Shown here in pieces: positions 40,979 through 54,300 of a DNA stretch of 64,000 nucleotides. Numbering within the stretch: position 1 is the first letter of the stretch; every line of letters starts with the position of its first letter. The stretch lies in NCBI GenBank assembly GCA_010093485.1, contig MU001508.1, positions 696,051 through 760,050 on the forward strand, given 5' to 3'. A program made the position numbers and the translations under genes. The notes beneath the pieces are model-generated. The model worked only from the letters and a program-made list of their open reading frames with translations. It searched no databases and had not been told where the DNA came from. The DNA is from Karstenula rhodostoma CBS 690.94. Its lineage: Eukaryota; Ascomycota; Dothideomycetes; Pleosporales; Didymosphaeriaceae.

Positions 40979-43900
40979 GGTTCAGGTTTGCTGAGCGAGG
41001 ACAATTGAAGGGTGCAGTCTTTCGAGCGTCGAGGGCTGTGGAGCCTCATCATGCAGGTCATGGCTCTTAATATACCCCATATTGCCGCCCATGCCAGGGG
41101 CGATGTGGTCAGCCCCAGACGTTTGGTGCGGAGATGATAATCTGGTTCTTCCGTCCGCAGTAGAGATTCAGATGCGCCGCACATGGTTAGGGTGACGCTA
41201 AGAGGATAGTGGCCGCGCGCTATCCCCGGACGATTGAAGGAAGTCGAAGAAGGATTGGTGGAGGAATATTTACCCCAGAGTTCATAATCGGCCGTGATAT
41301 AACGTGGGGAAGACAAGCCTTCCTCGGCACACCGAAGCCTCGCCATGATAGGGCCAAGAAGGCCGCTATCCCGGCGAGTTGCACGGCCGTTTCAACGCTG
41401 CTAACCTTACGAAGACCTACTTGGAGGGAGCAGATTTGCGCACATGTTCCTGGACTTCCACAGCGTCGCCACTCTTCGTGTCTGCGGCATGCACCGTACA
41501 TCGTACGTAGCGATTTCCCTCAGCAGCAGCTGTGTGCTGTAGTCACGAGGCAGGAACAAGAGGACCAGTAGACTGCAGGGAACACCCATGAACATGGCCA
41601 ACGACCCACGTTGCGCGAGTCGGTCTTCTACCAGCCTACCTCACTAAATCTGGTGATGGGCCTCCCTATAAGCCATGGCAGGAGTGGCCGCACATCACCA
41701 CCATAATTAATCACGAGAGGTTCCAATGCTTTGTGTGTATCCGTTCCTCTTAGAGTAAAACAAATTCAAGACCCAACGACAACATGCGGGAACTCTGAGC
41801 GGGTGACATCAGACGCGCATCCAGGCAAGAATTACAGCTCATCGTCGGTGACATAATACCAGGCAAATGCCTTCAATGGCGAACGTTATTGAAGATACCG
41901 ACCTCAGTCAGTTACCGTCCAATAATGAGCTGTTCAGATGTCTGCCAAGAAAGTATGGTTCCATGTGGGTCTGTAAGACATTCACCGTGTAGCATGGCAG
42001 GCTCCTGTGGAACATAGCTGTTACATCTGTCGAATTTAGCACACGTACAGCGGATGGTATACGTGTTTCTCATCGCTTTCTGGACAGTACATACATGTGT
42101 TGTTGCTTTCCGCAGCTAGCAAATCTGGCGCTGAGATCCCATGCCGACACATCTGGGTTAGGAGCATACCTGTGCAATGCCGAAACATCCGTGTGTAATG
42201 CTCGTTTCCAGACGAGTGCGTGTCGAGCTGTGTCAACGATGGTTGTACCGCGGAAGGTATACCGACAGCCGTTCCGTTGCAGATCGCATAGCCCTTGACA
42301 GGGCAGGATGGACATGCGGGCTGCGGTCTGAGTGTGCGGTCTCGTTTTGGGTGCCAAACGAAAGCGCCTTCGTGGCTTGCACAATCATGTCGTGCTATCA
42401 GCAATGACGGCTGCATGGAGAAACCTTAGCTGCAAAGTAGACATGTCACAAAGCACAAATCTACCACGCAAGTTATCTGGTCTGTGTCACTCTCAATAAG
42501 CGACCGCTCAAGTATCTACACATTACACAGAAAATGCACTCCATTCTCATTGCACGAGATACAGTGGCTGACAGTACAACTACCTTTGCCACAGTGATGG
42601 GAAGTGAGTCTTCTCTTGCTAGAAGGTAGCGGAGTTTTTTTGTGGCCCAAAGTGGCAGCCCTGTCACGCAATATCCGAGGATCGCCCTCAAAAGGATCAA
42701 CTTCTGAATACCAGACACTCAACGTCTATCAATGAACTCGAAATGTGTCGCTCCACACACCCCGCTCACTCACTCCCAACCTCGCCGACTTACATGGATT
42801 CCGTGCGTCCTCTCCTTTTGAAAGTTCGCATCCATGCCACGAGTCCCCGCCCACAAGCTCGCACCACCACACGGTTGAGCCAACCGCCCGGTACCTCCCG
42901 TCGGTCTCCTAGGACCGGCCCGCACCCGGGCATCCCTGTGCCGTGGCGCCAACGGTATTGCTTCCGAGATGCGATACGCGCTCCACAAGGACCTTTCTTG
43001 TACAAAAAATGAGGTGACATGTCAGGGTGTTGCCGCGTTCCAACCGTTGCCATCCGGCCAACATTCGGCTTAGGATATTCACGGTTCATCACGACTCTCA
43101 GGCAACGGATTAGCATGTTGGAGTATCTATTTCAAACGAACCAGCGTCAAAATGGGCCAAGCCATAGCCAATGGTGTATCAGAGACAAAACACGTGCCTA
43201 CCTCAAGCTACAGACCGAGCAGGGTACACCGATAGGTGCACACACGCATGAAGCTGTAGGATATGCCGTACCGGCTTCGTCATGCACCGATGATTAGCTC
43301 GACACCGATCCCGATGACTCATTCTCCCCTGGTCGACCGAAAGCCCGCCACATTCCCGGAAACGCAACGGCTCACTTCTTGTTGACCGATCACTGCAATG
43401 CGCACGTAGAGCACGTAGGTACGTCTCCGGACGATGAGGCTGAGATGCTGAAACAGGGTTCTGAAGCTTGCTGATCCATTCCGTTTCGCTGATCACTGCA
43501 CCCTGCACGTACGCCAAGTGGACCTCGGGATCGAAGGAGCCCAGTGCATCGACATCGGCTTCACATGGGGGCAACACACCACCTTCACAAAGCGACATCT
43601 CAGCTTTCTCTCTCCCGAGCAGTTCAAGCACCCCGCGCATGTCAAATCAAATTTTATGGATTTCGGTACGGTAAGGTAATACACAGTACATATCGCTTCG
43701 CCCTCCCCTCTCTACGATGCTGTGCAGCCTGCGCCAGGTCGATGCTCCCGCACATGCCTTGCTAGAACCGCCGTCGTGAACAGGGTATATGTATGCTGTA
43801 GTACAAAGGGACAATCATTCCGTCTATGAGCCGTGTATGTAGGGTGACAAAAGTCGAAAGCAGCGAGGTGACATGATATGTGAACGACTGGATAGCCCAT

Positions 43901-44088
43901 CGAGCTCGCGTAGCCTCGCCATTGAATTCGTATGCACGTACAAGCGCCGTCGTATATCACGTGTATCGTGCTAAAATACACCAAGGAACAAACACCATAC
44001 CGGTATGCATATGTCGCACCGTCGCAAATGAGAACCGTACCCAAATGCAGTGGGAGAGAAGCCGGGGAGGTTAGTAGAAGCCTGAGCT
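40979..44088. other. Long gene-free region upstream of the polygalacturonase
   Basis: About 3.1 kb. The first 100 bp hold the pectinase promoter; 43,990-44,088 probably is the 3' end of the forkhead transcript. No supportable gene, tRNA or large repeat was seen. Short open frames of up to about 145 codons have no recognisable domain and overlap each other on both strands. Confidence 0.5.
41066..41074 (-). promoter_or_regulatory. TATA box of the polygalacturonase gene
   Basis: TATATTAAG on the minus strand, about 90 bp before the start codon at 40978. Confidence 0.45.
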
Positions 44089-45783
44089 TTACTCGCCGTT
44101 GCCAAGCGGATCGTGCGAAAAATGGGCGTGAGGGATGTCACTGGTGCCAGCGATGCTGAAGCCGCTCAGGTCGAAGCCGACATGGCCTGTGCCACCCATG
44201 GGGCCGTATATGCTGTCTTCCCAGCCCAGACTCTGCGAGTCAGGGGTGCGCGGCTCGCTTACAGAGGGCGACGGCGTATCGGCAGGCGAGCTGGTGAAGA
44301 GCGGCACCGCGGGGTCGGACGGCAGCTGGATATACCCGTCCGAATAGGAGGCAAGAGGTGACGACATGGGAGCACTGGGCAGCCCGTGGAAGATCTGCTG
44401 CGACATGCGCTGCTCAGGCGCGGTGCCATAGGCCTCGGGTTGGTACTCCATGGCATCGATGTCAGAGCCTGAAGGGCTGTAGTACGAGGGCGAGCCTGAG
44501 TACATCGACATGTTCGAGTTAAAGGTGGAGTCGAAGGTGGCGGGTGTGGGCATGGATCTGGAGGGTGCCTGGTAGGGATCGCTTCGGTAGGCATCGTGCA
44601 TGCGAGCCCTGTGCTGCAACTGCTTTTTCGCGCTTCTGCCTCCCATGGCCCCGGCACGCTGCCTTTGGGGGTAGTGGCTTGTACGGTGGCCGCGTTTGTT
44701 CGGTTGCTTGCTGCGGTAGCGAGTTGTGGACTTGACGCCGTTCGCGAGAGCGTCCTTCGTAAGTCGCCACATGAAACCCTTTTTGGCCTCTTCGCAAGGC
44801 TGGTCGACTTTCTCAAATGCCTAGCACTTTTGTCAATAACAGCCCAGCAAGGTAGGAGACGCGGAATAAACGCAAAAATAACGTACACCGTTCATTGAGA
44901 GGTTGTGCCGAATGCTGTTCTGCCAGCCTTTCGTGTCTTTGTCGAGAGCCTTGTCGGTGTTCTTCCGGAACCAATCGTATATGTCACGCAGAATCATGGT
45001 ATGATTAGGCGCTTGCTTCAGTGCGTCGAAGATGAGCTGCGCATACGGCCGGTCTTTGTCGAAAACCCCATCATCACGATGCAGTAGAGGAGATCCCTCG
45101 TTGGGTGTAGACGATCGTGATGAGTCGTACGGTGTGCTGTATGATGTCATATTCTCAGGAATAGGGCGAGGATAGTCCTCGTACTCGGTGTCCAGCTGCA
45201 ACAGGTTGTTGTTCGGGCTTTGCGAGAGATCCATACCTTCGTACGGCTGCTGAGGTCCCATCTGATACAGAGGAGGCGGGAAACTGGGCACGTTTACCCC
45301 AGCCCGTGGCAATCCGGTCATATCAAAAGTGTTGTTGAGCGAGCGAGGGCAGCTGGCAGGGAGCCCGCATTGGTATGTGATATTGTGTTTGTTGTTGAAA
45401 GCAGTCTGGTCGTAGTTGTATGCGGCCGCTGATCCTGAACTGTACTGCATGGGAAAGCTGTAACCAAAACTGTCTCGGGTCATGGGGTTCGTGAGATGGT
45501 TGTTGTAGGTTCCCCATTGCATGATGTCAGGATCGTCGTGTTCAGCTTTCACGACTTGATGGTCCGTGAAAGTAGGAGCCGCCATGTCTTGCAACGAAGT
45601 CGCCAGAGTGGAGGCTGACACAGATGGCCGAGGCGATGACTGAAGAGATGTTGGAGGATAGAGTGGAACGGATGCACCAAAGTCGCTCTTGGGAGGTGAA
45701 AGAGCACCAAAGCTTTCAAGAGGGCCTGCATGAGGAGGGGTATGGGGTGACCCAGGCTGTGGCATGGCTTTGCTGTCTTCCAT
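44089..45783 (-). CDS. Forkhead transcription factor
   Basis: Two exons, 45783-44887 and 44820-44089; intron 66 nt; 542 aa. The forkhead (winged-helix) domain covers about residues 225-315. It includes DRPYAQLIFDALKQAPNHTM, DIYDWFRKNT, the recognition helix GWQNSIRHNLSMNG ending exactly at the intron, and then AFEKVD and GFMWRLT. A basic stretch after the domain (RYRSKQPNKRGHR) is a likely nuclear signal. The N- and C-terminal parts are Ser/Pro/Gln/Tyr-rich and disordered, suitable for activation. No FHA domain, so this is not the Fkh1/2 type. The start is the first ATG in the frame; an additional 5' exon cannot be excluded, since 1.27 kb separates it from the next gene. Confidence 0.92.
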
Positions 45784-47050
45784 TGATGGGCTCAGATAGC
45801 AAAGTTGTCGAGCGTATCGATGTGCCTGGAAAGTGGGGACGGCAGCTACTGCCAACGCCTCTCGTGAAACAACGTTGGTAGTAGGATCTGATCGGGCAGA
45901 GTGATCAATGGTTTTCCCGAATGGAATGAAGCGAGATCTAAGACATTTGAGTGGATTATACAGTGCCAGCCAACGCTAGATTGGACGGAAGGGCGTCTCA
46001 TTGTCCCCTTGATGCGAGTGCCCGATTGCCAGCTCGCATGCAACAACCGTGCGTGAGTGGATTGGGGCATGCATATGGCAAACAACCTTTGGAAACGTAG
46101 ATGGGCACCGCCCAGCGGTAGGTACAGGGATGATCACGGGTCGGAGAATCAAGGCTCGTTACTGGCAACACCGCCTCCCGGTCCGGTCAGACCTGGCCTC
46201 ATTGCACTGCCGGGCAATACGATAGGGATGACTGCTCGTCCTACGGCTGCAGCCAACAGTTTCACCGTCCGATGTCGATGGCAGGTTAAGAGGCGGCAGC
46301 CTGCATGGTAGGTAACATGGAAGAAGCGGCGGTAACTGCATACGGACAAGGCCTTTGGCAGCCTTCTCCCGTGTTCCATGCCCAACTTTCTGGAAGACAA
46401 AATTTTCGGGCAGAGACAATGGCACCGAAGGCGAGTGCTTGTTAGGTGAGCAACTGCATGGAGGCAGGCAGCAAAGGACGCGAGACACAACCATCGCTGT
46501 CTTGGAACATCTGTGTGACCACGGGTTTGATCCACATCCAGCTTCGCTCGCGCGGTCCATGGAAGGTGGTGTCGAATGAGTGAAGTCGCGACGAAATGCA
46601 GGTCATGTGAAGGCCACAGCGAGAGGCCGTTTGGGTGCCCCGCGAAACGGTTATGGCAGCGTCGCGGCCCTATTGTCCGGTAAGTTCACATGCGGTAGCC
46701 GCTCTGGGTGTCCACTCGTATGTTTGTGCCTGATTGGCCAGTCAACAAATATTTTCACGATTATATTCTATCGGCCAGGAAAGACACGGCCTACAGCGTG
46801 AACGATTGCCCCGTAGCGAAGAGACCCAGGCGGGGATGATCCCACTGGCTGTCAGTGAGACATCCTGCTTGGCTATACCATAACCAGGGTAGTGTTGAAT
46901 CAGTCGGTGGAAGTTGCCTGACCCAAAGCCACGAGCAGTATGCAGGCTGCCTGAAAGGCGTCGCGGGAGTCCCCGCTCGTATGGCGGTGAATGGTCTGGC
47001 AAGGGACCGCTGGTGGGGACTTCCAGTGACGCGCAGCTGCCACGGGAGGT
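45784..47050. other. Upstream region of the forkhead gene
   Basis: No gene. Long leader or promoter, as is common for fungal developmental regulators. Confidence 0.5.
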
Positions 47051-48816
47051 TTATTTTCGATAGTAAATCTGCGGGATTTTAGCGCGTTGTAAGGATGCAC
47101 AGAGCTTTCGCACGTACCTTTTTGAACTGGAAATGGAGTTGCAAGATTCCCTGGTGGCGTTAGCCTTGTTCAGCCTTACGCATGCGATGACAGGTGCACC
47201 CCTGCAGGAAGGTCTGGCACAACCAACTTGTGTACTTACCTTGTCAAAGCTGCTCTTGAACCCTCTTTCTCGCTTGGCGCTATAGTCCCACTCCTTGTCT
47301 ACTATGCGAAAGGCGATGTCCTCGTATGGCGGCCCTGCAATGAAGCGAATCAGGCAGGTATCGTCTTCGCCAGCTGCGGCAAACGACTGTCCACGTTTGC
47401 GGCCGTTCTCGCGCTCGATCTTGTAAGTAGGCGCGCGGGCTTTGTCGATCAGATCTGGGTAGAAGATGTTGAACTTGTAACCCTGAACAACCTTGGGGGG
47501 CGGATTGTCGTGGTCATAATGCGTTTGGTTGTACTTGTTCCACTCGTAGCCCATCTGCACGCGGTTGAAGTACCGTGGCTTGCGAGGCTTGTACTGGCTT
47601 GCCCACTGCGGCTGAGCCAACGTAATCTCTTCTTCCCCTGCGAAGATTTCTTCGCCTTCCTCGACCCCTCGGGCGACCTCTCTTTCGTAGAGCGCCATCG
47701 TCGCCTTCGAGTAGTCCTCCTTCTCTACAGGCGCAAATCGAGATACCGCAGAAGCGTTTGCCTGGCCGGGTTCCGACGTTGGCAAGCTGACCGAGACATC
47801 CTGATTCTGGTTCTGTACCGGGACGTAGCCCATCTTGATGGTCTTTTGTCGTTCTCTAATTATGTTGTCCATGAACTTTCGCTCCTCAACCTGTTCCAGC
47901 GACTTCTCCTCTGCGTGTAGTTTGAGCAACGGCTCCGGATCCAGCGCTGGGTCGTAAGCGACCGAAGTCGATGTGCCCGTGTTCGACTGGCGAGCTGTTT
48001 CGAGCATAGTCTGTACTCTGCTCTGCACAGAGAGTGCAGTCTCCTGCTGCTGTTTGCGTAGAACCTCCAGGCGCTCATTCAGTATTTCCTGCGACACGTG
48101 ACGTAGCTTTGCCTTGGCTTTCCACACCCGCAGGTTGCGCAGGAGTTGCTCCCAGTAGTCGTAGTCGATCGGCCCGTCCGAGTCCAGCTTCTTCTTCACC
48201 TGCACTTCCAGTGTCTCCAACTGCTCGTATGTCTTCGGCGCAAGCAAGCGGTCGATGTCTGCGGAGACAGAGCTGGTTCCTCGGGCTTCGGCGCGGGATT
48301 TCCGTCGGCGGTCTTTGCATATCGTTTCCAGAGCCTAGAGACGTCAGCGGATGCTATCTCCTTGCGCAGCGGCGTGCTCACAGTCCAGTAATCTCGGTTG
48401 CTGCGGCTCGTCTCCAGCGTGAGATAGGTCTCGATCTCTTTCTCCAACTCCGCCAGATCGTCTTCTTTGAGGCCTTCCAGAACGCCCTCTGGATCTACAA
48501 CCTCCAGTTCGTGGTCCTCGACTTCCTCATCCAGGTGCGACTTGGTGGTATCGACGAAACGAAGTGTAACGGCAAGCCAGTCGATGGGCTTAGCCCGGCC
48601 GCCCTTGACGCGCAACGCTGCCCTCTTCTTCGCCTGCTGCAAGACGAAGCGGTCTTCATCGGCGACCCATGCCTCCTCTTGCGCGTTTGTAGATCGCTTG
48701 GATGGGTGGTCATGCGCTCGCGCGTTCGCAGAGCGCTTTGCGGGAATTGTGGATGCAGGTGCAGGACGCTGAGGAGGGCGGTCGTCGCGACGCCATGGAG
48801 GATCGCGTGAGGACAT
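47051..48816 (-). CDS. cay1: Cactin-family splicing factor
   Basis: Four exons: 48816-48382, 48334-47240, 47150-47118, 47068-47051; 526 aa. The mid-region (about residues 10-280) is charged and helical, matching the cactin mid domain (EEAWVADEDRFVLQQAKKRA near the start). The C-terminal cactin domain is unmistakable: KPRKPRYFNRVQMGYEWNKY, TTHYDHDNPPPK-type segment, YKFNIFYPDLIDK, and GPPYEDIAFRIVDKEW. The last two exons are tiny (33 and 18 nt) and supply GILQLHFQFKK and IYYRK, the conserved end of the family. Cactin is nuclear and spliceosome-associated; fission yeast Cay1 also affects telomere homeostasis. Divergent from an XLF gene over 295 bp. Confidence 0.94.
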
Positions 48817-49111
48817 CTTTTGGGTGACTTTGCCGTGTGATTTCGCTCAGAACAAGAACAATCCTGCTCAGGGTTGCACGACTCGGAGAGACACCCACGA
48901 ATGAGAAGCACCCGCGAATGGTTTCCGCGCCTACCTGCAGCACTTTCCTTGGCGTCGTGACGTCGGCGTCAGGCCCAATCGGACGCTAGTGCGGCGCGTC
49001 AGGTGTTGCTGCCTTCACAGTTTACCGCAGGCAAACAGCACCGTGACGGAACTCGGAGCATTGTGATGCTCACAACGTCCTTCGTCTCGTAGCAGTACCC
49101 GGCAGGCCAAC
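48817..49111. promoter_or_regulatory. Bidirectional promoter, cactin / XLF
   Basis: 295 bp between two divergent start codons, so both 5' leaders and core promoters must share it. GC-balanced, no clear TATA box on either strand, as is usual for housekeeping pairs. Confidence 0.6.
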
Positions 49112-50807
49112 ATGTCATGCTGGCGCGTCTTGCAGCTGTCCGAAGAGGGCACGACTGTACCGCAGCTTCTCATTAAGACCCATTTTGGTTCATCCGCGTA
49201 CACCGTCTTTCTTACGGATCTGACCAACATCTGGAGCGAAGAACTGGACCTGTCCGGTATCGTGCGTCGAGCTTCCGAGGTGGAGTCACCCATCGAAGTA
49301 AGCGAGCGCGATACTTCCCAGCTTGCTATACTCTTTGAGAACGTGCAGAAGTCGCTCAGCAACAGCCATGATGCCACTTCTGCTATCTCAAGAGCTAAGC
49401 TGGATAACGTGACACTGCACACCACCATCAGCCTCCCAGAGCCTTTGGACTCGTTAGCCTGGAAATTTCATCTCGTCAAGGGAACTGCGGCTGCGTTGAA
49501 GAATGAGCTTATCCTTCCACTGCTGATATCTTCTCATGTGCAGCATGTACGCATCTCTCGTCTGTTATCCGTCATATCCGATAAAGATCGAGCAATCACC
49601 CGGCTTGTCGATCAGTACGAATCCAGCAACCTAGATCTCGCTGCGGCCTTCCCGAGCATCGGCAATGCAAAGTCAGGCAAGAAGGTAGTGAGGCGAGAGC
49701 AAGCAGCGAGACACATTCCCGGTCTTCAAAACTTCGAACCCGACACATGGAAAAGGGAGACTGCAGAAATGGACACTAGTGTTTCTACATTGGGCTTATT
49801 CCAGGAGGCGCTATCCGAATGTACCCCTAGCATACCACCAAAGCTGAAATCAAGCGACGATGAAGAGGCTCACTGGTGGAACGACCTGGAGAGTTCCGCC
49901 GTCGTGTCCAAACGAGTTGCGACAACACGGGCGAGTACTCAGCCGAAGAGAACAACCCTTCCTGCACCAGTTACTGCACCCGACTCCGAGACTGAGGACG
50001 AGGAAACCGAAGATGAATTTGAGACACATGAGAACTTCAAAGTATGCCTTCATCCATTTCATGAACCCAGTCACTGACGCGCAGCAGTCACGAGATCTGA
50101 CCAAGAAGCTAGAGACTCCTGCGATTCGTGCACCGGCACTGGATAAAGCGCCTCGGGAAGATGGCAACACGGTCGATGACGCTATGGAAGTAGATCAAGA
50201 AGATGAAGACGATGAAGATCTGGATGCACCTCCGAAGGTTCACAGCCAGGGTCAAAGATCACCTTGGAGAAGGAAAGCGTCGTCACCCAAGGCTCCAACC
50301 CCTAAAGTAACTTCACCAGTACGGGAAGATTCGCCACCAGCGACGTCTCAGGCCAAAGGATTCAAGATCGGTGGAAGATTCAAGAAGACAGAGTCACCTC
50401 CTGCCGTGTCAGAAGGGGAAACATCGATCTCTCAGCTACAGAACGAGGCCATTCCAACCCGATCTAAAATTGACGAAGGTGGTGTTGACAAGAAGCCAGT
50501 GAAGAAGGGGTTCAAGATTGGAGGTAGGGCGAAATCACAAACACCGATGGGGATTGAAGAACCGGCGTCCTCTGGATGGTCGAGAGCGAGACGGGACACC
50601 TCGGTTATTACGCAACGCCCTTCAGCCGAACCTTCTGTCTCCATTGCCACAAAAGCTGAGGAACAGGCCTTGCCTGTTGAGGAAGAGCGGGAAGAGCGGG
50701 AAGAGACTGAGGAAGAAAAGGTTGAAAGAAAGAGACGAGAGTTGAAGCGGAAGAACGAGGAGCTTGCGAGAAAGCAAGCTCAAAGCAAGAAGAAAAAGAG
50801 GTTCTAG
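49112..50807 (+). CDS. nej1: XLF/Nej1-like non-homologous end-joining factor
   Basis: Two exons, 49112-50041 and 50085-50807 (a second in-frame CAG allows 50088); intron 43 nt; about 550 aa. The N-terminal head domain (residues 1-120) has CWRVLQLS, PQLLIKTHFG, YTVFLTDLTNIWSEELD and RASEVESPIEVSERD, the XLF pattern. A helical stalk follows (about 125-180), where XLF dimerises and meets XRCC4/Lif1. The rest is a long acidic and Ser/Pro-rich tail carrying KGFKIGG twice (about residues 402 and 453) and ending in a highly charged helix with KKKKRF at the very C-terminus. That resembles the Ku-binding X-KBM end of XLF. The nuclear role is stabilising DNA ends for ligase IV. Confidence 0.85.
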
Positions 50808-51316
50808 AACATGGCTGCAAGCGCTGCGTAGTTAGCCGTATCTCGAGAGAGCTGGCCTTGCAAACAAATTTCACCGCATCAATGTCGTACGGGCCCATGA
50901 GAGATAGGTCTCTTTGGCCTTTCATCCTATACCCACTAGCGTCAAGTTGGCTCTCAAATGTACATGTTCATAGCTTTTTCTTTCTTACGAGACAGTGCCT
51001 CGTGGGCTTTCCGTCGGTCAAAGCACTGTGATTGCGGTTTGCATGATTGCGGTGTATAAAACTACTCAAAAGCAGGCCTGGAAAAACTGCCATCTATTTA
51101 AGAGAACAAGCCTTCGTGGCGAAGTCTCACCTCGACCGCTCCGTCCGCTCCTGCTCGATCTGGCAGTGACGTCTGCGCCGACCGTAAACCAAACGCACGA
51201 CCACCACCTTCCGCAAACACCAAAGCAGCTGCCACCCGGCGTGCCCGACCTTTCCCGGCTAACTTCCTGACATCCACAACTTCCTTCCGATTGTTGGCCA
51301 TTGCTACTTGGTCGCT
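50808..51316. other. Intergenic, XLF to disordered-protein gene
   Basis: No gene. Presumed 3' end and promoter. Confidence 0.5.
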
Positions 51317-54300
51317 ATGTGCCTGTATCGTTATGTTTACTACTCGCGCTGCCAACACTCCGAATTCATCCGCGTATCCTACTGTGATAGGGCAAAGGCA
51401 CTCGGGCACCCGCAGCGGTAAGTTTGCCCTCAATCGTAAACGGCCCCATTCCATCTACTCATATCAGCAGAGACGATCGTTATCGGCGCGACGCTGGTGC
51501 AGACAATCCGCCTGAACGGCCGCCCGACTATCCCTCGCGACAGCCATTGTATCCCAACCCTGCCCATCCCATTTCAGTTAGGCATCATCAGAACATGTCG
51601 ATATTAGCACCATCCGAGGCTGGTGTTGATGTCGCGTGGGTGGACGTTGAGCCCGCTATCCAGCTGCCTCAAGCCAACCAGATCCCGCGATCTGCCACCG
51701 CCTATGGCAATGTCAACATCGATATCCCATTGGATAGTCAGACCTCCGTGTCAATGGAGCTCATACAAGATGGTAAGGTTATGGAGCTTGTCGCGCGTTT
51801 TGAATCGTTTCCCGGGCACGAAGACTCTGACGCATATCAAGCTCATCTCCGCGGTCGGTCTCGCGTACATGGCAGCTCTGCAGCTACCAAAATTCCCCAT
51901 GAAGAACAACACAGTCTTCACCTTGACGAGTCCGACACCGACACCGACACCGTGCGAGCTGCCTCGGGCCATTTCGAAGCAGCCAAGTGGATCGTCTCAC
52001 CACAGTCAGACAAATCAGCACACAGCCCGCGCAAGCCGATTCCCTCTCCATGGAAGACGACGCAACCCCGTGCACCCGTTTTCCAGACCGACCGTCGCAA
52101 GGAGGAACGCGAGAAGCGGAAATCGGTCCAAGGGAGTGTATCACCCACAAAATCTATGCGAGGCACTGGCAAGCCAACGTTCTTGACCAAGGATGCGATT
52201 GAAGCGGTCAATGGCGATATTACGACGGTTGCTGGACCATTGTCACCTACTAAGCTTCATCGCCGTCAATCCAAAGCCAGCATTCAGAGTCCCGCGAGCT
52301 CCTCGGCGAAGAGCAGCCCTTATCAAGGGGCTACAATCAAGATACAAGTCTCTCCCGCTCGAAGCGCGTGGTCGAATGTCCAGGGTCATGGATCGGCGTC
52401 GGATGTGCAAGATCAGGGAAGGGCAACTAGTGGTGCGCCTAGTGTTGTATCAAATCACGGCACCGAGTACCATTCTGCACATTCGCCGGTGAGTCTGGTT
52501 CCTAGTCGGACCCGGAGCAGAAGGAGCTCGCTCGACACCTGGCATACAGCTGAAGACCAAGACTTGGAGCCCCCTCCATTCAGTCTTGTCGGTACTGATG
52601 ACAGTGAGCAGGGTGCGAAAGTTGCATTGAACCAGCATGGGCAGCACAGCACCCGAGACAAACCAAGTTCTCAGCCAGTTTTGCATTCACGTAGCAAGAC
52701 TGAATCGCATGTCTCTATACAGAAGCCTATCAGGCCTGCGGTTCCGAAACTCACTTTGCGAATTCCGACTGCTAAGCCACCATTCAAAGCTGGATCGGCG
52801 CCAAGCTCCCAATCTGTTTCGCCAGCATCTCCCACCAAATCTTCATCGCGGATTCCCCGCATCATGCCTAAGCTTGATGCAAGCACGCAGGTGTCGAGGC
52901 TGAAGCGATCTCAATCTGCCAAATCTCTGAATGATTCCAAGGGCTCTAGCATTACGCGGAGCAGACATGATAGCGGGGAAGAGGGTGTTACCAACAAAGT
53001 CGCAAGCGTTGACGTTCCAAGGGGGTAAGACTCTATGATCGCTACTATAGTGCTTTGAAAACCCCTAATATTACTCGACCTTTTGAGCCGGAAAACTGAC
53101 GTTATTTAGCACGCGCGATCCACGCGATCCACGCGAAATCCCTCTGCCGTTGACTCCCATTGCAGTACCTACGCTGCGCCATGTGAGGACTCTGGACAGC
53201 GCTGGTAGAACCCCAATCATAGTCCGAGATGCGCCACCGCGGATAGAGGAACAACCTCATGTCAATTCAAGGCTTGCGTCGTATCTCGATAGTATCGACC
53301 CCAGCGCCCGTCCAGACCATACGCCGTTTACGGAAGATTTATCCGCTGACGAGAACGACAAATTGAGCGACCCGTCCTCGAGAAAGACGAGCACATCGAC
53401 TGTGAAGGCTCTTACCACCATTGTCAGGGATCTCACAATCGCTGAGCAGGACAAGGCCACAGATGAAATACCACGACGGTTTGGACAACTGGAACACGTT
53501 GACGAGATTGAAGCACAGGAGAAGCTTCTTGACGAATCAGAAAAGCCGACTGATGCTGTACAAGATGGCGAGATCGACTATGCCCAGGATGCCGTTCTAG
53601 CTAACCGGCGCTCGGAAAATGTTGCTCTTAAAGGTAGGGCAAATTTCTCTTCACTGCTGCACATTCCTTCCAAGCACAATTTACACATTCTGTTCTGGCA
53701 CCGTCAAGATGCCACCAAATCTCACCACTGCATTTTAGGTAGTCCGGCGGCGATAACTGCCAACGTCGAGACACGCAAACCGAACACTGCCGGTGCAGGC
53801 GCCCCTGGCGAGCCTCAAAAGGAGAAACAACACCCAAGAGGCCGAAGCGACCAGTACAAACCGCAGGTTCGACCTCAATCAGCCAGTGCTCATTCGCTAC
53901 GTTCCAAAGCCTCTTCGGAGTTGCGAGCAACTGCACCTGAATTCTTTCCTCAGCCACAGCGTGGTACGTAACCAACGGTCTTGCTAAATATGTCGTTAAT
54001 ATTGTTTGCAGAACTGCAAGCTCCAGTTGGATCTGCAATGACTACACAGTGGACGCAGCCTTTCTTTGACAACCTCGCTTTCGATCCGTTCGCCGTGGAT
54101 AATTTCGGAATGCCTTGGTTCTTCCATATGTACCCAGTTCAGATGAAGCAAGCGCGCAAGTCGGAGAAGAAGTACAAGACTATGCCGCGCGGACGCAAGC
54201 GAGGGGATGCTTCGTTGTCACCCAAGAAGTTCGTTCGCCGTGCTCTGATGAATGAAACCCATCCACAGGAAGGACAAAAGGAAACGGAGCAGGGATCCAA

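Noticed and set aside
42770..43640. Several 70-145-codon frames on both strands
   Set aside because: No domain or consistent coding bias; mutually overlapping.
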